Assembly (NCBI RefSeq): GCF_000426245.1
Contig: NZ_AUEZ01000053.1
Coordinates: 1 to 64,000 of the forward strand
Origin: Bradyrhizobium sp. Ai1a-2
Lineage (GTDB): Bacteria > Pseudomonadota > Alphaproteobacteria > Rhizobiales > Xanthobacteraceae
Length of the DNA: 64,000 bases
Direction: 5' to 3'
Shown: piece after piece, positions 53,812 through 61,658 of the stretch
Layout: each line of letters begins with the position of its first letter
Numbering within the stretch: the first letter of the stretch is position 1
Program-made: the position numbers and the translations under genes
The notes under the pieces: model-generated
The model's database searches: none
Seen by the model: only the letters and a program-made list of their open reading frames with translations
What the model was told of the DNA's origin: nothing

Positions 53812-55017
53812 ATGGAAAAAGGCATCTTTGAAGGCTTGAAGGTTCTGGACTGCGCGAGCTTCATTGCCGCGCCCGCGGCCGCGACCGTGCTGTCCGACTT
53901 CGGCGCCGACGTGATCAAGATCGAGCCGCCCGGGGCCGGCGATCCCTACCGCAACCTGCCGAACCTGCCTGGCTATCCCCACACCGAGCACAATTTCGCC
54001 TGGATGCTGGAAGCGCGCAACAAGAAGAGCCTGGCGCTCGACCTCACCAAGCCGGAGGCGCAGGCAGTGCTGTACAAGCTCGTCGCTGAAGCCGATGTCT
54101 TCATCACCAACATGCCGCCGCAGGTGCGCGCCAAGCTCGGCATCACGCATGATCACCTCGCCCATCTCAACGACCGCCTGATCTACGCTTCCTTCACCGG
54201 CTATGGCGAAAAGGGTGAGGAAGCCAACAAGCCGGGCTTCGACAGCAACGCCTATTGGGCACGCTCCGGCCTGATGGACCTGGTGCGCGCCGATGAGGAC
54301 ACCACGCCGGCGCGCTCCGTTGCCGGCATGGGCGACCACCCCTGTGCGATGGCGTTCTACGGCGCGATCGTCACCGCGCTGTTCAAGCGCGAGCGCACCG
54401 GCAAGGGCTCGCATGTCTCGACCAATCTGATGGCGAACGGCGTCTGGGCCAACAGCGTGCTGGCGCAGGCAAAGCTTTGCGGCGCGAAATTCTCCAAGCG
54501 CAAGCCGCGCGAAGAGGCGCTGAACGCGGTGACCAACCACTACAAGTGCAAGGACGGCCGCTGGATCATCCTCTCGCTGCTGAACGAGGAGCGGCAATGG
54601 CCGACGCTGGCGCGCTGCCTTGGCCGCGAGGACCTCGTCACCGACGAGCGTTTCGCCAGCAAGGCCGGCCGCCATGCGCGCTCGGTGGAACTGATCAAGA
54701 TCTTCGACCAAGTATTTGCGACAAAGGATCTCGCCGAGTGGCGCAAGATCCTCGACGGCAATGGCCTCGTGTTCGGCGTGGTCGGCATCCTCGATGACAT
54801 CCCTGATGACAAGCAGATGATCGAGAACGAGGTGCTGGTGCGGTTCGAGAACGACACCATGCTGACCGTCAACAGCCCGATCTTCATCGACGGCGAGAAG
54901 AAAGTGCAGCCGCGCAAGCCGCCGGAAGTCGGCGAGCACAGCGACGAGATCCTGCGCCAGGCGGGGTATGACGAGGCCGCGATCAGCAAGCTGCGCGCCG
55001 CGGGGGCGGTGGCGTAG
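53812..55017 (+). CDS. CaiB/BaiF class III CoA-transferase
   Basis: 401 aa. The N-terminal motif is GLKVLDCASFIAAPAAATVL with GADVIKIEPPGAGD; the probable catalytic Asp is D175 in AGMGDHPCAM. It is a different subgroup from the transferase at 9618 (about 25 residues longer, KKSLALDLTKPEAQ and NMPPQVRAKLG). It has no partner on its strand. GGGAG lies before the ATG. It is the last ordinary chromosomal gene before the island-like region. Confidence 0.86.
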   Translation: MEKGIFEGLKVLDCASFIAAPAAATVLSDFGADVIKIEPPGAGDPYRNLPNLPGYPHTEHNFAWMLEARNKKSLALDLTKPEAQAVLYKLVAEADVFITNMPPQVRAKLGITHDHLAHLNDRLIYASFTGYGEKGEEANKPGFDSNAYWARSGLMDLVRADEDTTPARSVAGMGDHPCAMAFYGAIVTALFKRERTGKGSHVSTNLMANGVWANSVLAQAKLCGAKFSKRKPREEALNAVTNHYKCKDGRWIILSLLNEERQWPTLARCLGREDLVTDERFASKAGRHARSVELIKIFDQVFATKDLAEWRKILDGNGLVFGVVGILDDIPDDKQMIENEVLVRFENDTMLTVNSPIFIDGEKKVQPRKPPEVGEHSDEILRQAGYDEAAISKLRAAGAVA

Positions 55018-55387
55018 TCGAAAACTGCTTTCCTTCTCCCCTTGTGGGAGAAGTCGCTTTTGGCGACCGGGATAAGCTACTTGAAATTACGAAGTAATTT
55101 TTCCGGCCGTGTTTTTCATGTATCCCGACGTGTATCCTAAACCGAAGGCCGCTGAGACGCCTTTAGAAGGCCGCTGAGCGGCCTTCTGGCGGGCCGGTCG
55201 GTTGTCCTTACCAGCTTCGGCGGACGCGCTCTAGCCTCGCCTGCCGCGTCGCCGGGTCGCCGCGATGGAGACGCGCTCGACGCTGCGGCCTGCCGCCGGC
55301 TCCTGAGCCTGTGGGTATCTCGGAAAACAACCTTAGCCCGCAACCGAATGGCGCTACGCTTCTCGCGTGGGGTAGCCGGGGCTTTCA
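55018..55387. other. Intergenic junction between chromosome and island-like DNA
   Basis: No gene. It starts with a broken copy of a family E-like arm (CTTCTCCCCTTGTGGGAGAAG, about 55033-55053) whose partner arm is missing, followed by an AT-richer stretch with GTATCCCGACGTGTATCC, and then the hairpin at 55165-55187. A truncated repeat next to new gene content is what an insertion boundary would look like. Confidence 0.5.
55165..55187. terminator. Perfect GC-rich hairpin
   Basis: AGAAGGCCGC-TGA-GCGGCCTTCT, a 10-bp stem with a 3-base loop. The word GAAGGCCGCTGAG also occurs 22 bp upstream (55144-55156). No T tract follows, so a terminator role is a guess. Confidence 0.5.
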
Positions 55388-55732
55388 ATGGATGATCGCG
55401 ATCAAGAGCTAAAAGAGGCGCCGTTTCGGCCAGCCGATAAGTCGACATGGCCCAAAGGCATCAGAACGATCGCGTTCGGTGAGATCGATGCGCTTGGAGT
55501 TGATGCGAAGGGCGAGCTTTACTGGCACGGCAAGCCGGTCGAAATCCGCCGGCCGCTCGATCTGACGTGGCGACAGGAACTGGTAGCGGTGATCGTTGCC
55601 GTCGCGACGGTGTTCGCCGCCATAGGCGCGGTGGCTCAAGGTTTTGCCGCCTACAACGAGTGGGCCTGTAAGGTCGGCTGGAAAGCGGTGGTATGCCCGC
55701 CACCGGCAGCGCAGGCTTCACCACCGCAATGA
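55388..55732 (+). CDS. Small single-pass membrane protein, unknown
   Basis: 114 aa. A charged N-terminal half (DDRDQELKEAPFRPADKSTW...) is followed by a helix LVAVIVAVATVFAAIGAVAQ (about 67-86) and a short tail with two Cys and a Pro-rich end. No family recognised. It is the first gene of the island-like stretch, with a second unknown membrane protein 60 bp downstream. Confidence 0.6.
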   Translation: MDDRDQELKEAPFRPADKSTWPKGIRTIAFGEIDALGVDAKGELYWHGKPVEIRRPLDLTWRQELVAVIVAVATVFAAIGAVAQGFAAYNEWACKVGWKAVVCPPPAAQASPPQ

Positions 55733-55792
55733 GCGGCCTTCCTGATGACCTGCTGACGGCGGTTTGGGATGAGGGTTGTGAAAGGGCTGTCT

Positions 55793-56290
55793 ATGAACGT
55801 CGGTCGCGGATTGTTTCGGGCTTGGATTTTGATCTCTGTTTTTTGGATCATAGGAGCAGGCTTCATCGCCTACACTATTGTCTCGCCGGATACTGTACGC
55901 GGGTCGTTTCAACCGTCCGGGCAAACGAAGGGCGGCATAGAGCCGTGGAAGATCGATTGGAGCAAGCCCTTCTACGACACGATGCGTTCGCCAGCCGCTG
56001 AAAAACTGAGCGTCGAATTCTTTCCGGTCCAGAGAAGCGATCAAGCTCAGTGGGACAAAGAACGCTCGATGGCCGTGGTTGAAATGCCTGACGGCAGTCA
56101 CCTCTACATGCATGATCAGTACAACGAAGCAGATAAGAACTACATTGCATCGCAGTTTTGGGAGCGGCGATGGAGCCGCTGGGGTTATGCAGGTGGCGTG
56201 ATAGCGGCTTGGGCGCTCGTTCCCTGCGGTCTGCTGTTCGTATTGGGATATAGCCTGCTCTGGGTTGGGCGCGGCTTTAAATCGTCTTAG
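55793..56290 (+). CDS. Two-pass membrane protein, unknown
   Basis: 165 aa from the ATG at 55793 (AAAGGG upstream); an ATG at 55769 is also in frame. One helix is near the N-terminus (AWILISVFWIIGAGFIAYTI) and one near the C-terminus (VIAAWALVPCGLLFVLGYSL). The loop of about 90 polar residues between them (EKLSVEFFPVQRSD...) would be periplasmic if both ends are inside. No family recognised. Confidence 0.65.
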   Translation: MNVGRGLFRAWILISVFWIIGAGFIAYTIVSPDTVRGSFQPSGQTKGGIEPWKIDWSKPFYDTMRSPAAEKLSVEFFPVQRSDQAQWDKERSMAVVEMPDGSHLYMHDQYNEADKNYIASQFWERRWSRWGYAGGVIAAWALVPCGLLFVLGYSLLWVGRGFKSS

Positions 56291-56488
56291 ATGCACCCTG
56301 CGCGTCCGGTGCCGACGTGCGCCGCGCGATGGCGGACCGTCGAAGAATGGCGGCCCTCCGCAATTGCCTTACGGGTCCTCTGGGATCGATAGAAAACGCG
56401 GGGTACGTGCGACGCCGATGTGCCTGGATATTTGCCAATCACCCCATCGCGGTAAATTATCGTTCCGTCCCGCACAGGACGGTGCGCG

Positions 56489-56572
56489 ATGTGGAGGATG
56501 TCGCCGATCGAGGCTGCCATCTTCGTGGCGCTTGTCGTCGCCATGGTCGCGCTCGCATGGTTCTTCGCATGA
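56489..56572 (+). CDS. Possible 27-residue membrane peptide
   Basis: ATG-initiated frame reading MWRMSPIEAAIF then VALVVAMVALAWFFA, stop TGA at 56570-56572. It consists almost wholly of one hydrophobic helix. It ends 16 bp before the small HTH gene, and an AGGAC lies upstream of its ATG. A tiny hydrophobic peptide just before a DNA-binding protein gene recalls leader peptides or type I toxin-like peptides, but its translation is unproven. Confidence 0.35.
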   Translation: MWRMSPIEAAIFVALVVAMVALAWFFA

Positions 56573-56588
56573 TCGACGGAGGCGGACG

Positions 56589-56915
56589 ATGGCGGATCGT
56601 GAGAAGTCTCCGGCCTATGCGGCGCTCTCTCCGGGCGCGCGGCGGGTCCTCGCCGCGATCGAGCAGGCGATCGGCGGCGGGAGCTGCGCGGCGGTGAGCT
56701 ATACCGGCTTTCACCGGGATCACGGCATCTGGCGCAAGTCGGTCTCTCCCGCGATCAAGGCCCTCGACAACCTCGGCCTGATCGATGTCGCGCCGGGGCT
56801 GCGCCTTGCGAACGTCTACCGGCTGTCCGATCGCTGGCGCGGCATCGACGCGGACGCGGCGCGGCGGCTCGCATTGCCAACCGTCAGCCGGGCTTCGCCG
56901 ATTGACTTGCTGTAG
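56589..56915 (+). CDS. Small winged-helix-like DNA-binding protein
   Basis: 108 aa from the ATG at 56589 (GGAGG upstream); the longer frame is not coding-like. LSPGARRVLAAIEQAI, then CAAVSYTGFHRDHGI, then SVSPAIKALDNLGLIDV with a closing RLANVYRLSDRW give a winged-helix pattern of helix, turn, recognition helix and wing. No exact family is recognised. The last 100 bp overlap the 3' end of a gene on the other strand. It may control island genes. Confidence 0.65.
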   Translation: MADREKSPAYAALSPGARRVLAAIEQAIGGGSCAAVSYTGFHRDHGIWRKSVSPAIKALDNLGLIDVAPGLRLANVYRLSDRWRGIDADAARRLALPTVSRASPIDLL

Positions 56916-57328
56916 CGGTCCCGTGATGCCGCGAGCGAAGCGGCCACGAACGGAAACACATGCGGCGCCGCCAATGTATCGAGGTCCTCGTGGCAGATGA
57001 TTTCGAGCCGGTTACAGACCATGGTGTGGAAGGCTTTGGACGTGTGCATGAGTTCAACGGCGAACTCCATGGCCTCGCGCTCCATGCTGCGCCTGATCGC
57101 CTTCTGCATCGCTGAGACGCAGGCCATTGCCGGGAGCCCGTTGAGGGTATCGGGGATCATTGGCGCTCCGTCTCGCGGTACCGGGCCGACGACGATGGTC
57201 TCGCCCGCGACCTTGGACGCGGCGATCGCGCGGGCCTGTTCGAGCGAATAGGCGTGGAGGATGAAAAGCGGCTTCGGGTTCTCGCCGGCTATCGGCTGGA
57301 GGACCGTGAAGGGTTTCGGGATTTGCAC
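56816..57328 (-). CDS. Hypothetical island protein
   Basis: 170 aa from GTG at 57328 (GGAG about 8 bp upstream). An N-terminal alpha/beta part (FTVLQPIAGENPKPLFILHAYS) is followed by helices with AMQKAIRRSMEREAMEFAVEL and HTMVCNRLEIICHEDLDTLA. No family or motif recognised. It is convergent with the winged-helix gene and overlaps it by 100 bp. The C-terminal 33 residues (Arg/Ser-rich) are therefore doubtful; an earlier natural end near residue 137 would remove the conflict. Confidence 0.55.
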   Translation of the reverse strand: MQIPKPFTVLQPIAGENPKPLFILHAYSLEQARAIAASKVAGETIVVGPVPRDGAPMIPDTLNGLPAMACVSAMQKAIRRSMEREAMEFAVELMHTSKAFHTMVCNRLEIICHEDLDTLAAPHVFPFVAASLAASRDRYSKSIGEARLTVGNASRRAASASMPRQRSDSR

Positions 57329-57575
57329 TGCCTTGCTCCGGTTGCTGGTGATATTCGGGAAAAACCAGCCACCGTTTTGGGATGCAGTAAAACATTGTTT
57401 TTGCTTATAAATTCATTATCGAGCATCGTTTTGAGACCTTGGCGTCGCTTGTCTTGACGGGAGCCGTCGCTTTGAGGTCCTCTGGTGAAAGTCACCGGTT
57501 TTTTTGGCAATAACAGGTGGTTTCCACCGAATTTATTACATTTCTGGCTTGGTGACACCGATTGTTCCCGGCATA

Positions 57576-59009
57576 ATGGGTGCTATGGCAGCCACAGGTA
57601 TAGAACTCATTGAAATCGCCGGCGAGCAACGCGACCGGTTGTTGGCTATGGACGAAGGACACTTCGCCGAACTGAAGGCAATCGGGGTCTCAACCAAGAA
57701 ACTTGGCCGCACCGTTTCGGCATTTGCGAATTCCGCCGGTGGCGATCTGTATGTTGGGATCGGAGAGACAGAGCTTTTGGGGGTGAAGGTCCGGACATGG
57801 CACGGCTTCCGCGATCAGGAAGCCGCGAATGGCCATCTTCAATCGCTGGAAGCGCTGTTTCCGCTCGGTGCCGAGTACTCGTACGAGTTTCTATCGTGCC
57901 CCGGCTCGGTCGGGGTCGTGCTGCATATCACCGTGCAGCGAACCCCTCAGATTGCCCGAGCGCACGACAAGAAGGTTTTCGTCAGAAGGGGTGCTCAAAA
58001 CCTCGAAGTAAAGGGCGTCGAGGCATTGCGCCGCCTGGAGCTTGATAAGGGCATCGTCAGCTACGAGAAACAACCCGTGAATGTTGACCTGACCGTGCTC
58101 ACGAAGTCGGACAATCTCTCGGTTTTCATCAAGCAAGTCGTTCCAATGCAAACCCCCGTTGTGTTTGTGAGGAAGCAAGCTCTTTCACGAAACAACCAAC
58201 CGGTGGTGGCCGGGATTTTGCTGTTTGCCGAAGAGCCTCAGGCTTTACTGCCGAAGTCCGGCGTCAAGCTTTTCCGGTACAAAACGACCGCTGCAGTTGG
58301 AACACGAGACACGCTCGCGGGCGATCCAGAGACCATCGAGGGAACAACCTATGACCTGATCTACGAGGCTGTCAAAAGGACGGTCGCGATGGTGGAGGGC
58401 ATCCAAAGACTTGGCCCAAAAGGCTTTGAACCCGTTGTGTACCCAGATGAGGCGCTACACGAAATCGTCACGAACGCTATCGTGCATCGCGACTACAGCA
58501 TCGCCACGGATGTGCAAATCAGAGTTTTTGAAGATCGCATCGAGGTCGAAAGCCCCGGTCGTCTTCCCGGCCATGTGACCACACGCAATATCCTGAAAAC
58601 CCAGTTTTCGCGGAACGGTGTTCTGGTTCGCCTGATCCATAAATTCCCTGATCCTCCGAACAAGGATATTGGCGAAGGGCTCAACACTGCTTTCGACGCG
58701 ATGAAAAAATCGCGACTGAAACCGCCAGTAATTCGCGAGACTGAAAACTCCGTAGTCGTGGAAATCAGGCACGATAAGCTGGCCTCGCCTGAGGAGAGCG
58801 TAATGGACTACTTGGCCAACCACGAAGAGATAAACAATCGGACTGCGCGAGAGTTGACGGGCATCACATCAGAGAACACGATGAAAGAGGTATTCCTCAG
58901 GCTGGCGAAACGCGATCTCATTGAGCGGATACCTGACAGGAAGGGCGCGTCGGCGGCATGGCGCAAAAAGGCGGCTCTGTTTGCAAGCGCGGATATTTCT
59001 CCCGAGTAG
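57576..59009 (+). CDS. AlbA_2 / HATPase_c_4 regulator-like protein (COG2865 type)
   Basis: 477 aa from the ATG at 57576; other starts (57585, TTG 57504) are possible. The N-terminal Schlafen/AlbA_2 domain includes ELKAIGVSTKKLGRTVSAFANSAGG, given here as GHFAELKAIG and SAFANSAGGDLYVGIGE (residues 28-63). The middle has the GHKL-type ATPase strings EALHEIVTNAIVHRDYS and ESPGRLPG. A C-terminal winged helix follows (VMDYLANHEEINNRTARELT). Such proteins are usually called transcriptional regulators, and some AlbA_2 proteins act in phage defence. The gene is visibly less GC-rich than the flanks. Confidence 0.8.
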   Translation: MGAMAATGIELIEIAGEQRDRLLAMDEGHFAELKAIGVSTKKLGRTVSAFANSAGGDLYVGIGETELLGVKVRTWHGFRDQEAANGHLQSLEALFPLGAEYSYEFLSCPGSVGVVLHITVQRTPQIARAHDKKVFVRRGAQNLEVKGVEALRRLELDKGIVSYEKQPVNVDLTVLTKSDNLSVFIKQVVPMQTPVVFVRKQALSRNNQPVVAGILLFAEEPQALLPKSGVKLFRYKTTAAVGTRDTLAGDPETIEGTTYDLIYEAVKRTVAMVEGIQRLGPKGFEPVVYPDEALHEIVTNAIVHRDYSIATDVQIRVFEDRIEVESPGRLPGHVTTRNILKTQFSRNGVLVRLIHKFPDPPNKDIGEGLNTAFDAMKKSRLKPPVIRETENSVVVEIRHDKLASPEESVMDYLANHEEINNRTARELTGITSENTMKEVFLRLAKRDLIERIPDRKGASAAWRKKAALFASADISPE

Positions 59010-59136
59010 GGCGCCGCGCCGCCAAGGGTTGAGGATTAGAGCGAAGGCACCTTCTCGCAGATTGAACCCGGCGCCCGAAGCGGTAGCGCGGGGAGGAGTG
59101 GCGCTAACGGCGCATCGCCGGCCGGCGCGGGCCAAC

Positions 59137-60159
59137 CTAAGCGCCCTCCGCCAGCCGGCTTGCGACGTCCCTGATGAGGTCCCTCCATTCCCGGTCGGAC
59201 TGCCGCTTGAACAGCCGCGCGATGTCCCGCGCCAGCGCCGCACCGGCCGGCGTCCTGATCGCCGCGAGGGCTGCGGTGATCCGCTCATCGAGATTGGCCT
59301 CGCGCAGGATGCGTTCGGTCATCGCCTCGCGGACAATCCTCTCGATGCGAACTGCAAGCTCCTGCTCCAGCACATGCGTCGGCGGGATCAGCTTGCCGCC
59401 GCCGTGCTCGGCCATCTTGCGGTCGAGCCAGTGAAGGAGTTGCGGCGTCGTCATCGCGTTCAGTTCGACACGGTTGGTCTGCAGCCAGCGTTCCCAATCG
59501 GGGCCGTCATCCCGTTCGCGGACATAATCGGCAACAGGCTTGAGCCGCTCCTTTTCTTCAACGGTCTCGACCTCAAGTCCCATCTCGACCGCCTCCCACG
59601 GTTCGAGACCAAGATTGATGATGTTGATCCTGCGCGCACCCCGCGCCTTGGTTTCCTCCTGTAGCGTTTGGAAAATCATGGTGCCGGATGCATCGGCATC
59701 GTGAACGCAGAACACCTCGACCGGCTCGTCGTGCTCGACAAGCTTGTCGATCAGGTCGCGCGCGGCGCGGGTGGAGAGCCTCGTCAGCTCGCTGTCGAGG
59801 TGCGCGATCCTCTTGCGGACTTCGCGCACCTGCAAGTCGTCGTCGTCCAGATCGGGGCCGCCTTCGCCACGACGCAGTTTCAATTGCGCGAGCCGAATGT
59901 CGGCGCGCTGCTTCTCAAGCCGCGCCTCCCGGAGTTCGTCCGAGAGCGGCAACACGAGCGCTCTCGCGTCCGCCGCTCGTTGCCGAAGGGAAAACAGCTT
60001 CGATCGGGGACCATCTGGCAATGTGTCGGCAACGTCTCCGATCTGGTGGACCATGAAGTTTGCGGCCAACGGCGCGTTGATCGCATCGAACGCGGCCTGT
60101 GCCTCGGCAGGGGTGACTTTCTGAAAGCCGATTGGGGTGTTGAACATTCGCGGTGCCAT
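59137..60159 (-). CDS. TOPRIM protein resembling the topoisomerase VI-A/Spo11 C-terminal half
   Basis: 340 aa from the ATG at 60159 (GAGGCG upstream); a much longer frame is a shadow of the next gene. After an N-terminal region and a charged coiled coil (about 70-128) comes STRAARDLIDKLVEHDEPVE and VFCVHDADASGTMIF (residues 129-163). The DxDxxG motif (D154, D156, G159) matches the TOPRIM metal site of topoisomerase VI-A. Then NLGLEPWEAVEMGL and WERWLQTNRVELNAMTTPQ (182-240) align with the end of that family. There is no catalytic Tyr/CAP domain. It may be a topo 'mini-A' type nuclease or topoisomerase relative. It is last in the integrase operon. Confidence 0.68.
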   Translation of the reverse strand: MAPRMFNTPIGFQKVTPAEAQAAFDAINAPLAANFMVHQIGDVADTLPDGPRSKLFSLRQRAADARALVLPLSDELREARLEKQRADIRLAQLKLRRGEGGPDLDDDDLQVREVRKRIAHLDSELTRLSTRAARDLIDKLVEHDEPVEVFCVHDADASGTMIFQTLQEETKARGARRINIINLGLEPWEAVEMGLEVETVEEKERLKPVADYVRERDDGPDWERWLQTNRVELNAMTTPQLLHWLDRKMAEHGGGKLIPPTHVLEQELAVRIERIVREAMTERILREANLDERITAALAAIRTPAGAALARDIARLFKRQSDREWRDLIRDVASRLAEGA

Positions 60160-60217
60160 GGTCGCCTCGCTTGTTGTCTCCGCGAGAGCCTGACGGAGAA
60201 CGTTGGCCACGAAAAGC

Positions 60218-60613
60218 CTACCGCAAAACAAGCGCGCGCCTGATGCTCCGCGTCGCGGGCGCATGATCGTGCAGCCGCAATATCTGCCAGCAAAATGCTT
60301 CGATGCGACCGACGAGACGCGCCGGGCATTCGTCCTCGGTGCGGTGCCGGCGCCAGCCGCCGAGCTGGTATCTGAGGATCGCGCGATGGAGCCGTTCCGC
60401 CTGCATCGATGCCGACAGGTCCGGCATGAATATCTCAGCGGCTTCGGCAAGCAGCCGGTTACGCTCGCTGATCGCTTCGAGGGTATGCGGCAGGCGACGG
60501 CCGCGCCGATCGAGCGGCGAGACCGGCGTCGCGACGATAATCGCTGGGCTATCGGCGCCGCTGCGGAGCCCGCTGATGCGTCCGGCCCTTGCCCGCCCTT
60601 CGGTGTCGGCCAT
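60218..60613 (-). CDS. Hypothetical island protein
   Basis: 131 aa from the ATG at 60613. It is Arg- and Ala-rich with mostly helical character: LEAISERNRLLAEAAEIFMP, SASMQAERLHRAILRYQLGG and RIEAFCWQILRLHDHAPA. No domain recognised. It lies 58 bp upstream of the TOPRIM gene and 11 bp after the 3' end of the next gene in a packed minus-strand operon. Its constant company with those genes would be the best clue to function. Confidence 0.6.
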   Translation of the reverse strand: MADTEGRARAGRISGLRSGADSPAIIVATPVSPLDRRGRRLPHTLEAISERNRLLAEAAEIFMPDLSASMQAERLHRAILRYQLGGWRRHRTEDECPARLVGRIEAFCWQILRLHDHAPATRSIRRALVLR

Positions 60614-60624
60614 CTCAAATAAAC

Positions 60625-61035
60625 TCACGGGCGGGGCGCGCATCGTGGTGCGATCAAGGGTTCGAGCTTCCCGTTCGGGATCACCGATCGCAAGGTCTGC
60701 TCGACCGCGTGATCAATCGCGGCGAGCGGCAAATCGGCGCGCCAACATCCTGAGCAGATGGCCGCGACGGCGGCGCTGCTTGGATTGGGGACGGCCGGCG
60801 TACTCAACAGCAACGCGCCGACGCCCTGCCGGGTCGCGAGCCACGACGCGCAAATGATGCAGGTTCGGACCCGCGTCGTAAGCGCGTCGAGCCAGTTGTC
60901 GGCGGCGGTCCGCAACAGCGGCGCCGCATTGAGCCTGACATCGCCGGGCGGGACGAGATAGGTCAGCAACGCGCCGCCGGCTGCATCGTGCCGGAAGCGG
61001 GCAACATCGCGACGGCGTCGGGCTCGGTTGCTCAT
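60625..61035 (-). CDS. Hypothetical island protein with four-Cys zinc-ribbon pattern
   Basis: 136 aa from the ATG at 61035, overlapping the stop of the upstream gene (ATGA). The middle has TCIICASW and, about 35 residues later, ICSGCWRADLP, so CxxC...CxxC as in a treble-clef or ribbon zinc site. The N-terminus is Arg-rich (NRARRRRDVARFR), compatible with nucleic-acid contact. No family recognised. Confidence 0.62.
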   Translation of the reverse strand: MSNRARRRRDVARFRHDAAGGALLTYLVPPGDVRLNAAPLLRTAADNWLDALTTRVRTCIICASWLATRQGVGALLLSTPAVPNPSSAAVAAICSGCWRADLPLAAIDHAVEQTLRSVIPNGKLEPLIAPRCAPRP

Positions 61036-61658
61036 GTTGGTGCCCTTCCGCGCTTGCCGGTGCGCTGGGACATTGTGCCCGGTGCCTGCTTGGCATGGAC
61101 TTGGCGCGCAATGCGCAGCGCCTCGGCCAAGTCCGCCTGATCGACCCATTCCTTCTCGGCCATGTGCCGCTCCCAGCCCTCCCAGAGCCGAGACTTCGCG
61201 ATGGCATAGGTGCCGTCGCGGCATTCGATGCCGTGCTTGGTGACCGCCCACTGCCTGCCCTGCCAGATGATGGGCGACAGCCGCTGACCGCGCACGCGCA
61301 CCCGGTTGGTCGCATGATAGGCGGGCGGTGCGCTCCGGCCCGCATCTCTGTTGGTGTCGGAGGTCTCCGGCGGTGCCGCAAGTTTGAGCGTGCCAGCCAC
61401 ATACGCCTCGACAACCGCGCGGACGTTCTGCCGCGTCCTTTGGACGTGCGCCGAGCAGCGCCGCGTTGCCTTCGTCAATTCTCGGAACGGCGTGGTGGTC
61501 TCGAACAGAGCGCCGCACGTCATGCAACGGGATCGCCAGACCATGATCTGGCTGTCGCGACCGTCGAGCCGACGATACGGCCTCACATCGATCAGCCGGT
61601 ATTTCTGGCCGCGATATTCGGCGATCATGCCAAGGGTGAAGCCATGACTGTTGCTCAT
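61032..61658 (-). CDS. Hypothetical island protein with Cys/His motif
   Basis: 208 aa from the ATG at 61658, overlapping the stop of the upstream gene. An SH3-like start (GMIAEYRGQKYRLIDVRPYR) is followed by WRSRCMTCGALFETTT and RRCSAHVQRTRQNV, a CxxC...CxxH pattern that could bind zinc. A linker leads to a second small domain (WQGRQWAVTKHGIECRDGTY). No family recognised. It is the middle gene of the integrase operon, coupled at both ends. Confidence 0.62.
   Translation of the reverse strand: MSNSHGFTLGMIAEYRGQKYRLIDVRPYRRLDGRDSQIMVWRSRCMTCGALFETTTPFRELTKATRRCSAHVQRTRQNVRAVVEAYVAGTLKLAAPPETSDTNRDAGRSAPPAYHATNRVRVRGQRLSPIIWQGRQWAVTKHGIECRDGTYAIAKSRLWEGWERHMAEKEWVDQADLAEALRIARQVHAKQAPGTMSQRTGKRGRAPT

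Noticed and set aside
60160..60618. N-terminal extension of the TOPRIM protein by about 150 residues
   Set aside because: The extension overlaps the next upstream gene in another frame, is Arg/Ser-rich and lacks a ribosome site. The ATG at 60159 has one.
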